Assembly: GCF_013030945.1 (NCBI RefSeq)
Contig: NZ_JABBXF010000096.1
Coordinates: forward strand, 1 to 41,626
Direction: 5' to 3'
Source of the DNA: Streptomyces morookaense
GTDB taxonomy: Bacteria; Actinomycetota; Actinomycetes; Streptomycetales; Streptomycetaceae
Length of the DNA stretch: 41,626 nucleotides
The position numbers were made by a program, and so were the translations under genes. The notes beneath the pieces are model-generated. The model made no database searches and had not been told where the DNA came from. It saw only the letters and a program-made list of their open reading frames with translations. This document shows positions 7,873-16,055 of the stretch, one piece after another. Numbering within the stretch: the first letter of the stretch is position 1; every line of letters starts with the position of its first letter.

Positions 7873-8250
7873 CGCGCTGACCTGCACCAACACCCTGCTC
7901 ACACTTCCTTGCTTCGGCTCATGACACACCCATCGGAGCATCATCCGAATCGGTGCACGACACCACCGTATCCGTTGTGCCGCGCCGACCGGAGGCCAGG
8001 ACGGCCGACCGTGCACCGGGAGCATTTCAACGGGCGGTGAAATTTTTGGCCCCCACCGGGGCCGCGGCCGGAGCCGATCGTCGAGGACCGGCCACCCCCG
8101 TCGTGGGCCGGGCGGGGGCTCACGAGGGGTAATGGTCCAGACCGGCACCGTCAACACCGCTGCAAAAGTCCGGAATTGGGCTTTCCTTCGCGCGAACTCC
8201 GTGCCGGGCGACCCGAAAGCGGAAGTCTGTTCGTCTTTCGTGACGAAGAT
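7873..8250. other. Intergenic region between divergent trk and cvn operons
   Basis: No gene is supported in this stretch. It holds an AT-rich inverted repeat (atttca at 8024-8029, tgaaat at 8038-8043, then tttt to 8047), unusual in this GC-rich DNA, and a GC-rich partial palindrome around 8049-8066. Both operons must be transcribed from here. Confidence 0.5.
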
Positions 8251-8280
8251 CGGACACACGGTCACCCGCGTGGTTAGGAT
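8251..8280 (+). promoter_or_regulatory. Candidate sigma-70-type promoter of the conservon
   Basis: cggaca (8251-8256) and taggat (8275-8280) are separated by 18 bases, close to the streptomycete HrdB consensus (TTGACn, TAGrrT). It lies about 85 bases upstream of cvnA on the same strand. Confidence 0.4.
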
Positions 8281-8366
8281 GATCCGCGTATTCCGCTTCT
8301 GGACGGGTCGTCAGGTCGTTTCCCTGTCCCGGCGTCCCCAATGCCCCCGTCGTCCAAGAGGAATTG

Positions 8367-9773
8367 ATGTCACATCACATACCGGAGGTGGTGATCTGGT
8401 GTCTGGCCATCGCCCTGACCGTTGCGGTCGTGCTCCTGATGCGCCAGCGGACGATCACCACCGGTGTGCGCAGGCGAGCCGACCAGCTGGAGGACGGCCT
8501 CCGGGCGCGTGACGAGGAGATCGGACACCTGGTCCGGGTCCGGCTGCCCGCCGTCGCCGACTCCGCGGACCAGTCCGTGCCGCTCCCCGGGCTGCTCGAC
8601 GAGCGGCTCGCCGGCACCGTGTTCGCCCAGGGCATGCAGTCGGTGATGGAGCTGTTCACCCGGGCCGTGGACAAGGCGCAGGCCCGCGCGGACCAGTCCG
8701 CCAAGGCCGCGCTCAAGGCGTCCATGCGCTCCCTCCAGGGGCTGGCCCACGAACAGCAGCTGGCCATCTCCGACATGCAGGACCGGCACGACAACCCCGA
8801 CGTGCTGCGCGACCTGCTGGAGATCGACCACGCCAACTCCCAGTTCGGCCGCCGCGCCCAGGCCATCGCCGTGCTGTGCGGCTCCTGGCCCGGCCGGCAG
8901 CGCGTCGCCTCGCCGCTCACCGACGTCGTCCGCGGCGCGACCTCGCGCATCCGCGACTACCGGCGCGTCCGGGTGCACAGCCAGGCTGACGTCGCCGTCG
9001 TCAGCCGGGCCGTCGAGCCCGTGGTGCTGGCCGTCGCCGAGCTCCTCGACAACGCCGCCCGGCACTCCCAGCCGAACACCACCGTCGAGGTCAGCCTCCA
9101 GCCGGTGCACAACGGCGCCTGCATCGTCATCGACGACGCGGGCGTCGGCATGGACGGCCAGGAGGTCCAGCAGGCGGTCGCCTTCCTCACCGGACGCCGC
9201 ACCGTGGACGTCTCCCGGCTCGGCGACCCGCCCCAGTTCGGCTTCCCCGTCATCGGCGTGCTCGCCGCCCGCTACGGCTTCAGCGTCTCCGTCGACACCC
9301 GCTCGCCCTACGGCGGCGTACGGACCGTCGTCTTCCTGCCCAGCAGCCTGCTGACCCAGCTCGACGTCGACGGGCCGGACACCACGCCGCTGGCCCCGCC
9401 GTCCCGGCAGAGCACCAGGAGCCAGCGCCCGGGCGGCCGTCCGCACCCGCGCCCCGTGGAGCGCACCCACCCCGGCCCCGTGCCGCCCGCGCCGGACGCC
9501 CCGCCGCCGGTCACCGGATCCACGGCGGGCGGACTGCCCAAGCGCCGCCGCCGGCAGCCCGCCGCCGGCCACGGCCGCACGCCGTCGGCGCCGCTGCCCG
9601 CCGAGGCACCCCAGGAGCGGACCGCGGAGGAGACCGCCCGGCGCATGGGCGCCTTCGCCCGCGGCACCCGCAACGGCCGCGCCGACCGCCACCAAGGACT
9701 TGACCGGCACGAAGGCCCCGCCCGGCACCCGGACCGGGCACCCGGAGAAGACGAAGGGAACCCCTACGCGTGA
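8367..9773 (+). CDS. cvnA: CvnA-type sensor kinase-like protein of a conservon
   Basis: A 468-residue protein with one N-terminal membrane helix (about residues 6-24, VVIWCLAIALTVAVVLLM), a helical linker and a GHKL ATPase domain (about 200-330). The N-box is ELLDNAARHS and the G1 box DDAGVGMDG. The last 130 residues are a proline/arginine-rich, low-complexity tail. As in other CvnA proteins, no standard HisKA phospho-acceptor box is seen, so it is better called kinase-like. In conservons CvnA is membrane-bound and works with CvnB, CvnC and the GTPase CvnD as a G-protein-like signalling complex. The ATG at 8367 (after agagga) is preferred to the TTG at 8364. Its stop overlaps the next start. 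Confidence 0.92.
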   Translation: MSHHIPEVVIWCLAIALTVAVVLLMRQRTITTGVRRRADQLEDGLRARDEEIGHLVRVRLPAVADSADQSVPLPGLLDERLAGTVFAQGMQSVMELFTRAVDKAQARADQSAKAALKASMRSLQGLAHEQQLAISDMQDRHDNPDVLRDLLEIDHANSQFGRRAQAIAVLCGSWPGRQRVASPLTDVVRGATSRIRDYRRVRVHSQADVAVVSRAVEPVVLAVAELLDNAARHSQPNTTVEVSLQPVHNGACIVIDDAGVGMDGQEVQQAVAFLTGRRTVDVSRLGDPPQFGFPVIGVLAARYGFSVSVDTRSPYGGVRTVVFLPSSLLTQLDVDGPDTTPLAPPSRQSTRSQRPGGRPHPRPVERTHPGPVPPAPDAPPPVTGSTAGGLPKRRRRQPAAGHGRTPSAPLPAEAPQERTAEETARRMGAFARGTRNGRADRHQGLDRHEGPARHPDRAPGEDEGNPYA

Positions 9774-10198
9774 ACGACCACATGAACAAAGAGCTCGGCT
9801 GGATGCTCGACGAGGTCGTGAAGATGCCGGAGGCGCGCCACGCGATCCTGCTCTCCGCCGACGGCATGCTGCGCGCCCACTCCCGGGGCATCGACCGGGA
9901 CGAGGCCGAGCGCCAGGCCGCCGCCCTCTCCGGGCTGCAGTCCATCAGCCGTTCCACCAGCGACTTCTGCACCCACCCGGCACACCAGGAGAGCGCCTGG
10001 CGGCAGACGCTGGTGGAGTTCGCCCACGGCTACGTCTTCCTCATCGCCGCCGGCCCCGGCGCGTACCTCGCCGTCTCCGCGGGCGAGAACGTCGACATGG
10101 AGGCCGTCACCTACCGCATGCAGAAGACGGTCGACCGGCTCGGCAAGGAACTCGTCAGCCCGCCGCGGCAGGACAGCTGGCAGGGCAACCGGGCATGA
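9770..10198 (+). CDS. cvnB: CvnB roadblock/LC7 domain protein
   Basis: A 142-residue roadblock/LC7-fold protein: LGWMLDEVVKMPEARHAILLSADGM at the start, then LSGLQSISR, and a second strand-helix unit (GYVFLIAAGPGAYLAV). Proteins of this fold bind and regulate Ras-like GTPases, here CvnD. The GTG at 9770 forms a GTGA overlap with the cvnA stop and has aaggga upstream. An in-frame ATG at 9782 would shorten it by four residues. The stop overlaps the next start (ATGA). Confidence 0.93.
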   Translation: MNDHMNKELGWMLDEVVKMPEARHAILLSADGMLRAHSRGIDRDEAERQAAALSGLQSISRSTSDFCTHPAHQESAWRQTLVEFAHGYVFLIAAGPGAYLAVSAGENVDMEAVTYRMQKTVDRLGKELVSPPRQDSWQGNRA

Positions 10199-10557
10199 CC
10201 CCTCCTGCGCCGAGGCACGAGAGAGGGCTGGTGCGCCCGTACGTCGTCACCGACGGGCGTTCCCACCCGACCCGCAACACCTTCGACCTGGTCACCCTGG
10301 TCATGGCGCACGAGGACCGGCCGCTCGGCGGCCTCAGCCCGGAGAAGCGCAGGCTCATGGAACTCTGCCTCGGCGGTGCCCTGTCCGTCGCCGAGATCGC
10401 CGGCCACCTGATGCTGCCCGTCAGCGTCACCAAGGTGCTGCTCGGCGATCTCGTCGACAGCGGCCACCTGTCCACCAGGGCTCCCATTCCCTCGGCGCAG
10501 CTGCCCGAGGCCCAGATCTTGCAGGAGGTGCTCGATGGACTCCGTGCTCGCCTCTGA
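10195..10557 (+). CDS. cvnC: CvnC DUF742 protein
   Basis: A 120-residue DUF742 protein. VRPYVVTDGRSHPT (about residues 11-24) and FDLVTLV are the family signature, and the rest is a winged-helix-like region (LSVAEIAGHLMLPVSVTKVLLGDL). It is a cytoplasmic partner in the Cvn complex with unclear biochemical role. The ATG at 10195 overlaps the cvnB stop, and the 3' end overlaps cvnD by 23 bases, showing a tightly coupled operon. Confidence 0.93.
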   Translation: MTPPAPRHERGLVRPYVVTDGRSHPTRNTFDLVTLVMAHEDRPLGGLSPEKRRLMELCLGGALSVAEIAGHLMLPVSVTKVLLGDLVDSGHLSTRAPIPSAQLPEAQILQEVLDGLRARL

Positions 10558-11137
10558 CGGAGACCTCTATCTGCGACGGACCGTGCAGACCGCCGTGAAG
10601 ATCCTCGTCGTCGGGCACTTCGCGGTGGGCAAGACCACCTTCGTGGGCTCGCTGTCGGAGATCCGGCCGCTGCGCACCGAGGAGACGATGACGCAGGCCG
10701 GCGCGTCCGTCGACGACCTGGCCGGCATCGAGGGCAAGACCACCACCACGGTCGCCATGGACTTCGGCCGGCTCACCCTCAGCGACAGCCTCGTCCTCTA
10801 CCTCTTCGGCGCCCCCGGCCAGCAGCGCTTCACCCGGCTCTGGCAGGACATGACCCAGGGGGCGCTGGGCGCGCTCGTCCTCGCCGACACCCGGCGCCTG
10901 GACCAGTCCTTCGACGTCATGGGCCTGCTGGAGGAGCAGGGCCTGCCGTACGCGGTGGCCGTCAACCACTTCGACGGCGCCCCGGCGTACCCGGAGGAGG
11001 AGATCCGCGAGGCCCTCGACCTGCTCCCGGAGACGCCGCTGATCACCTGTGACGCCCGCGACCGGATCTCCTCCACGCACGCGCTGATCACCCTCGTGGA
11101 ATACCTGCAGAACCGCACCGTCCAGGAGCACGTGTGA
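10535..11137 (+). CDS. cvnD: CvnD Ras-like GTP-binding protein
   Basis: A 200-residue ATP/GTP-binding protein of the conservon family. P-loop GHFAVGKTT (about residues 28-36), a G3 region FGAPGQQRF (near 92-100), and G4-like NHFD in place of NKxD, which is usual for CvnD. GTP hydrolysis has been shown for other CvnD proteins. It should cycle between states under control of CvnA, CvnB and CvnC. The ATG at 10535 has ggaggtg 4 bases upstream, inside the end of cvnC. The stop overlaps the P450 gene start (GTGA). Confidence 0.93.
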   Translation: MDSVLASDGDLYLRRTVQTAVKILVVGHFAVGKTTFVGSLSEIRPLRTEETMTQAGASVDDLAGIEGKTTTTVAMDFGRLTLSDSLVLYLFGAPGQQRFTRLWQDMTQGALGALVLADTRRLDQSFDVMGLLEEQGLPYAVAVNHFDGAPAYPEEEIREALDLLPETPLITCDARDRISSTHALITLVEYLQNRTVQEHV

Positions 11138-12660
11138 CCCACCGTCCGCCGCCCGGCTGCCCCGCGCACCAGGGGGACCGACCGGGCCCGCCCGTCACCC
11201 CGCTGTACGGGCCGGACTTCGCCGCCGACCCGCAGGCCGTCTACCGGCGGCTGCGCATGTACGGGCCCGTCGCCCCGGTGGAGCTGGCGCCCGGCGCGCA
11301 GGCCACCCTCGTCACCGACTACCGGGCCGCGCTCGACGTGCTGCGCACCCCCGAGCGGTTCGCCAAGGACGCCCGCCGCTGGCGCGCTCTGGCGGACGGC
11401 CGCGTGGCGCCGGACAATCCCGTCGTGCCGATGATGGCCTACCGCCCCAACTGCCTCTTCTCCGACGGGGACGCGCACCGCCGCTACCGCGAGGCCGTCA
11501 GCGACAGCCTCGGCCGGATCGACCCCAACGCCCTGCGCGGCTACGTCGAGCGCAGTGCCGACAGCCTCATCGACCGGTTCACCGCCAAGGGCGAGGCCGA
11601 TCTGCTCCGCTCGTACGCCAAGATGCTGCCGCTGCTGGTCTTCCAGCAGCTCTTCGGCTGCCCGCCCGAGCTCGGCGACCGGCTGGTGGAAGGTTTCTCC
11701 GGCATCTTCGACGGCGTCGACGCCGAGCGGGCCGACGCGCTGATCACCAGCAGCCTCGTCGAACTCATCGCCCACAAGCGGGAGCAGCCCGGCGCCGATA
11801 TGACGTCATGGCTGATGGCCCACCACGCCGAGCTCACCGACGAGGAGATGATCCACCAGCTCGTCGTCCTCATCGGCGCCGGCACCGAGCCCCAGCAGAA
11901 CCTGATCGCCAACGCGCTGCGGCTGCTGCTGGCCGACGACCGTTTCGCGGGCGACCTCCGCGGCGGCAGCATGCCCGTCGAGGACGCCCTGGACGAGGTG
12001 CTCTGGCTCGACCCGCCGATGGCCAACTACGCCGTCCACTATCCCGTCGAGGACCTGGACTTCGGGGGGACGCGGCTGCGGGCCGGCGAGCCCGTCGTGG
12101 TGAGCTTCGCCGCCGCCAACACCGACCCGGCCCTGCACTCGGAGAACCGTTCCGGCAACCGCGCCCACCTCGCCTGGAGCGCGGGTCCGCACCACTGCCC
12201 CGCCAAGGACTCCGCACGGCTGATCGCGGCCGTCGCCGTCGAACGGCTCCTGGACCGGCTGCCGGACCTGGAACTGGCCGTCCCCGTCGACCGGCTCGTC
12301 TGGCGCCCGGGTCCGTTCCACCGCGCGCTCACCGCGCTGCCCGTGCGCTTCCCGCCGGTGCCGCTGCCCGTACCGGCACCGGCGCCGCAGACCGTCCACC
12401 CCGGTTACGCCGGTGCCGGGGAATCGCACGTCGATCCGTCAGCAGCAGCATCAGCCGCATCCGCATCCGCAGCCGCACCCGCAGCAGCAGAGACCTCTGG
12501 AGACAGCCGATGGAACGTCAGACCTGCCCCGTCGCATCAGTCGCATCCGTCACCATCGACCCCTCAGGCCGCGACATTCACGGAGAGGCAGCCCGCATCC
12601 GCGCCCACGGCCCGGCGACCCCTGTGGAGCTCCCTGGCGGCGTGGTGGCGTGGGCAATAA
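11134..12660 (+). CDS. Conservon-associated cytochrome P450 with degenerate ExxR motif
   Basis: A 508-residue P450-fold protein coupled to cvnD by a GTGA overlap. The heme loop reads WSAGPHHCPAK with axial Cys355, but has W for the usual F and P after the Cys. The I-helix reads GAGTEPQQN, lacking the usual acid-Thr pair of AGxE/DT in normal spacing. At the place of the K-helix ExxR there is E288-V-L-W291, so the conserved Arg is missing. About 100 residues of Pro/Ala/Ser-rich tail extend past the normal P450 end and overlap the next gene by 151 bases. It may bind heme but have altered chemistry or a signalling role. Similar P450s accompany cvn9 (rar) conservons. Confidence 0.85.
   Translation: MTHRPPPGCPAHQGDRPGPPVTPLYGPDFAADPQAVYRRLRMYGPVAPVELAPGAQATLVTDYRAALDVLRTPERFAKDARRWRALADGRVAPDNPVVPMMAYRPNCLFSDGDAHRRYREAVSDSLGRIDPNALRGYVERSADSLIDRFTAKGEADLLRSYAKMLPLLVFQQLFGCPPELGDRLVEGFSGIFDGVDAERADALITSSLVELIAHKREQPGADMTSWLMAHHAELTDEEMIHQLVVLIGAGTEPQQNLIANALRLLLADDRFAGDLRGGSMPVEDALDEVLWLDPPMANYAVHYPVEDLDFGGTRLRAGEPVVVSFAAANTDPALHSENRSGNRAHLAWSAGPHHCPAKDSARLIAAVAVERLLDRLPDLELAVPVDRLVWRPGPFHRALTALPVRFPPVPLPVPAPAPQTVHPGYAGAGESHVDPSAAASAASASAAAPAAAETSGDSRWNVRPAPSHQSHPSPSTPQAATFTERQPASAPTARRPLWSSLAAWWRGQ
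12441..12490 (+). repeat. CAG/CATCCG low-complexity tract
   Basis: A run of cagcag, catcag, ccgcatccgcatccg and again cagcagcag in the tail of the first P450 gene, just before the start of the second. Read in the annotated frame it gives Ala/Ser repeats. The +1 frame reads His-Pro-Gln repeats. Such a tract is prone to slippage. Confidence 0.6.
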
Positions 12661-13763
12661 CGTCCCAGCCCCTGATCAAGCAGCTGCTCACCGATCCGCG
12701 CGTCTCGAAGGATGCGCATCAGCACTGGCCCACGTGGATCAACGGGGAAGTCTCCCCGGAATGGCCGCTCTACACCTGGGTGGCCGTCCGGAACATGTTC
12801 ACCGCCTACGGGCGTGACCACCGGCGTCTGCGCAGCCTCGTCGCCACCGCCTTCACCGCCCGCCGCACGGCCGCCCTGCGGCCCCGCATCGAGCAGATGA
12901 CCGCCGACCTCCTCGACGGTCTCGCCGCCCGTCCGCACGGCGAGATCGTCGACCTGCGCGAGGAGTACGCGTACCCGATCCCCATCCAGGTGATCTGCGA
13001 GCTGTTCGGCGTCGACGACGAGGCGACCCGCGAGGGCCTGCGGCACTGCGTCGACTCGATCTTCCACACCTCCGCCGACCCGGAGGAGGTCACGGCCACC
13101 TACGCCAGGATCTACGAACTGCTCGGCTCGGTCGTCGCCAGAAAGCGCGAGACCCCCGGCGACGACATGACCAGCGTCCTGATCTCCGCGCGCGACGAGG
13201 AGGACGGCAGTCGGCTGAGCGAGCAGGAGCTCGTCGACACCCTGCTGCTGATGATCGGCGCCGGGCACGAGACCACCGTCAACCTCCTCGACAACGCCAT
13301 CCACGCACTGCTCGCCGACCCCGGACAGCTCGACCTCGTCCGCGAGGGCAAGGCCGGCTGGAACGACGTGGTCGAGGAGACCCTGCGCTGCCAGGCACCC
13401 GTCGCCAGCCTCCCGCTGCGCTACGCCGTGGAGGACATCGCCCTGGAGAACGGTGTGACCCTCCGCAAGGGCGACGCGATCCTCGCGGGGTACGCGGCGG
13501 CCGGACGCGACCCCGGGCTGTACGGCGACGACGGGGGCCGGTTCGATGTGACTCGTGCCACCAAGGAGCACCTGTCCTTCGGGCACGGAGTGCACTTCTG
13601 CCTGGGCGCCCCGCTGGCCCGGCTCGAGGCGGCCGTCGCCCTGCCCGCTCTCTTCGAGCGCTTCCCCGCGATGTCCCTGGCGGCGGCCCCCGACCAGCTC
13701 CGACCGGTGGACTCCTTCATCTCCAACGGCCATCGCGCACTGCCCGTCAGGCTCCACGCCTGA
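12510..13763 (+). CDS. Conservon-associated cytochrome P450 (RarE-like)
   Basis: A 417-residue P450 with all standard motifs: I-helix MIGAGHETTVN, K-helix E290-T-L-R293, and heme loop FGHGVHFCLG with Cys364. The N-terminus (DPSGRDIHGEAARIRAHGP, then LLTDPRVSKDAHQHWP) is of the CYP type found in rar/cvn9 conservons. It likely hydroxylates a hydrophobic substrate using ferredoxin electrons, and no ferredoxin gene is nearby. The ATG at 12510 has ctggaga upstream and lies inside the preceding P450 gene in another frame. It ends the six-gene conservon. KimA begins 115 bases later. Confidence 0.9.
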   Translation: MERQTCPVASVASVTIDPSGRDIHGEAARIRAHGPATPVELPGGVVAWAITSQPLIKQLLTDPRVSKDAHQHWPTWINGEVSPEWPLYTWVAVRNMFTAYGRDHRRLRSLVATAFTARRTAALRPRIEQMTADLLDGLAARPHGEIVDLREEYAYPIPIQVICELFGVDDEATREGLRHCVDSIFHTSADPEEVTATYARIYELLGSVVARKRETPGDDMTSVLISARDEEDGSRLSEQELVDTLLLMIGAGHETTVNLLDNAIHALLADPGQLDLVREGKAGWNDVVEETLRCQAPVASLPLRYAVEDIALENGVTLRKGDAILAGYAAAGRDPGLYGDDGGRFDVTRATKEHLSFGHGVHFCLGAPLARLEAAVALPALFERFPAMSLAAAPDQLRPVDSFISNGHRALPVRLHA

Positions 13764-13878
13764 GCGGCCATTTGAATCGCCCTTTACCTTCCGGGAGCGG
13801 TCGCGTAACGTACAAAGGATCGACTCCCGGAGGGTGGCGGGTGGGCGCCAGGGATACCGACCCTTTACGATCCTCTGC

Positions 13879-15933
13879 GTGTCCAAACTGACCGACCTGC
13901 CGAAACGGATTCTCATCGGCCGGGCGCTGCGCAGCGACAGGCTGGGAGAAACGCTCCTGCCGAAACGCATCGCGCTCCCCGTCTTCGCCTCCGACCCCCT
14001 GTCCTCCGTGGCGTACGCGCCGGGCGAAGTGCTGCTCGTCCTGTCCGTGGCGGGAGCGTCGGCCTACCACTACAGCCCGTGGATCACCCTCGCCATCGTC
14101 GCCCTGATGGTCACGGTCGTCGCCTCCTACCGGCAGACCGTGCACGCCTACCCGGGCGGCGGCGGTGCCTACGAGGTGGCCACCACCAACCTCGGCCAGA
14201 AGGCCGGCCTCTCCGTGGCCAGCGCCCTGCTGGTCGACTACGTCCTGACCGTCGCCGTCTCCGTCGCCTCCGGCGTCGAGAACCTCGGCTCGGCCCTGCC
14301 CTTCGCCGTCCAGCACAAGGTGCTGTTCTCGCTGGTGGTCATCGGGCTGCTGGCCCTGATGAACCTGCGCGGCGTGAAGGAGTCCGGAACGCTCTTCGCG
14401 ATCCCCACCTACGCCTTCGTGGGCGGCGTGATCGTCATGGTGCTCTGGGGCGGCTTCCGCGGCATCGTCATGGGCGACGTCATGCGCGCCCCGACCGCCG
14501 ACTACCAGATCAAGGCGGAGCACGCCGGACTCGCCGGCATCGCCCTGATCTTCCTTCTGCTGCGCGCCTTCTCCTCCGGCTGTGCCGCGCTCACCGGCGT
14601 CGAGGCGATCAGCAACGGCGTCCCCGCCTTCCGCAAGCCCAAGAGCAAGAACGCCGCGGCGACGCTGTCCCTGATGGGCGTCCTCGCCATCGTCATGTTC
14701 GTCGGCATCATGATCCTGGCCATGACCACCAAGGTCCGGATGGCCGAGAACCCGGCGACCGACCTGCTGATAAACGGCAAGCCGGCGGGTGACGGCTACA
14801 CCCAGAACCCCGTGATCGCCCAGGTCGCGGAGGCGGTCTTCGGCGGCGGCTCGTTCCCGTTCATCTTCCTGGCCGCGGCCACCGCCCTGGTGCTGTTCCT
14901 GGCCGCCAACACGGCCTACAACGGCTTCCCGGTGCTCGGCTCGATCCTCGCCCAGGACCGCTACCTCCCGCGCCAGCTGCACACCCGCGGCGACCGGCTC
15001 GCCTTCTCCAACGGCATCGTGCTGCTCGCCCTGCTGGCCGGTGCGCTCGTCTACGCCTTCGGCGCGGACTCCACCAAGCTGATCCAGCTGTACATCGTGG
15101 GCGTCTTCGTGTCGTTCACCTTCAGCCAGGGCGGCATGGTCAAGCACTGGAACCGCCACCTGGCCGCGGAGACCGACCCCGCCGCCCGCCGCCGGATGCA
15201 CCGTGCCCGGGCGATCAACGCCTTCGGCATGGTCTTCTCCGCGCTCGTCCTCGTCGTCGTGCTGCTCACCAAGTTCACGCACGGCGCCTACGTCGCCGTG
15301 ATCGGCATGGTCGCCTGGTACGCGGTGATGACCTCCATCCGGCGCCACTACGACCGGGTGTCGGAGGAGATCGCCGCCGAGGAGGAGGGCGTCGGCGACG
15401 AGACGGTGCGCCCCTCGCGCGTCCACTCGATCGTCCTGGTCTCGAAGATCCACAAGCCCACGCTGCGTGCCCTGTCGTACGCCAAGCTGATGCGCTCCTC
15501 CGGCACCCTGGAGGCGCTGAGCGTCAACGTCGACACGGCCGAGACCAAGCTCCTCCAGGACGAGTGGGAGCGGCGCGGCATCGACGTCCCGCTGAAGATC
15601 CTCGACTCGCCCTACCGCGAGGTGACCCGCCCGGTCATCGACTACGTCAAGGGCCTGCGCAAGGAGAGCCCGCGCGACGCGGTGAGCGTCTACATCCCCG
15701 AGTACGTGGTCGGCCACTGGTACGAGCACCTGCTGCACAACCAGAGCGCCCTGCGCCTGAAGGGCCGGCTGCTGTTCACGCCGGGCGTGATGGTGACGTC
15801 GGTGCCGTGGCAGCTCGACTCGTCCGAGGCGGCTCGCAAGCGGGCCCGCAAGCGGGCGGAGTGGAGCGCGCCGGGTGCGGTGCGGCGGGGGCCGGTGACG
15901 CCGCCGAAGAAGGAGAAGGCGGCGAAGAAGTAG
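13879..15933 (+). CDS. KimA-family potassium importer (APC superfamily)
   Basis: A 684-residue transporter with about 12 helices and a cytoplasmic C-terminal domain (about 500-640). It follows Bacillus subtilis KimA (YdaO) along its length: LPVFASDPLSSVAYA near residue 35, SYRQTVHAYPGGGGAYEVA near 82, LLVDYVLTVAVSVASG near 115, AFSSGCAALTGVEAISNGVPAF near 235, RGDRLAFSNGI near 370, and HNQSALRLKGRL near the C-terminus. KimA is a high-affinity K+/H+ symporter inhibited by cyclic di-AMP in Bacillus. The start is GTG at 13879, with tacgat 7 bases upstream, so the mRNA may be leaderless. NCBI-style annotation would be APC family permease. K+ as substrate is inferred from similarity and from neighbouring Kdp and Trk genes. 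Confidence 0.87.
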   Translation: MSKLTDLPKRILIGRALRSDRLGETLLPKRIALPVFASDPLSSVAYAPGEVLLVLSVAGASAYHYSPWITLAIVALMVTVVASYRQTVHAYPGGGGAYEVATTNLGQKAGLSVASALLVDYVLTVAVSVASGVENLGSALPFAVQHKVLFSLVVIGLLALMNLRGVKESGTLFAIPTYAFVGGVIVMVLWGGFRGIVMGDVMRAPTADYQIKAEHAGLAGIALIFLLLRAFSSGCAALTGVEAISNGVPAFRKPKSKNAAATLSLMGVLAIVMFVGIMILAMTTKVRMAENPATDLLINGKPAGDGYTQNPVIAQVAEAVFGGGSFPFIFLAAATALVLFLAANTAYNGFPVLGSILAQDRYLPRQLHTRGDRLAFSNGIVLLALLAGALVYAFGADSTKLIQLYIVGVFVSFTFSQGGMVKHWNRHLAAETDPAARRRMHRARAINAFGMVFSALVLVVVLLTKFTHGAYVAVIGMVAWYAVMTSIRRHYDRVSEEIAAEEEGVGDETVRPSRVHSIVLVSKIHKPTLRALSYAKLMRSSGTLEALSVNVDTAETKLLQDEWERRGIDVPLKILDSPYREVTRPVIDYVKGLRKESPRDAVSVYIPEYVVGHWYEHLLHNQSALRLKGRLLFTPGVMVTSVPWQLDSSEAARKRARKRAEWSAPGAVRRGPVTPPKKEKAAKK

Positions 15934-15956
15934 GGCGCTGCCGAATTAACAGGTGA

Positions 15957-16014
15957 GGTGCGGCGGGACGTAGACTGGACGGCTGTTGTCCAGGCGGATC
16001 CCGCCGCACCTTTT
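15957..16014 (+). terminator. Two-tier hairpin with T-run after kimA-like gene
   Basis: Perfect 12-bp outer stem (ggtgcggcggga 15957-15968 with tcccgccgcacc 15999-16010) enclosing a 6-bp inner stem (ctggac 15975-15980, gtccag 15988-15993), followed at once by tttt. It fits an intrinsic terminator of the kimA-like gene. Since the next gene lies on the same strand 41 bases on, it could also be an attenuator. Confidence 0.7.
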
Positions 16015-16038
16015 CTCGTCTTTCTCGTCTTTCTCGTC
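16012..16038 (+). repeat. Three tandem tttctcgtc units in a 5' leader
   Basis: Three perfect 9-base copies (16012-16020, 16021-16029, 16030-16038), pyrimidine-rich, located between the hairpin and the start codon at 16056. Confidence 0.85.
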
Positions 16039-16055
16039 TTCTGGAGCTGACCACC

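Noticed and set aside
13764..13878. A ydaO-type cyclic di-AMP riboswitch before the KimA-like gene
   Set aside because: The gap is only 115 bases and no conserved riboswitch core was recognised. The start may even be leaderless.
13747..15738. Long minus-strand frame opposite the KimA-like gene
   Set aside because: Composition is repetitive (Gly, Asp, His, Gln) with no domain pattern, and the plus strand has a complete transporter.
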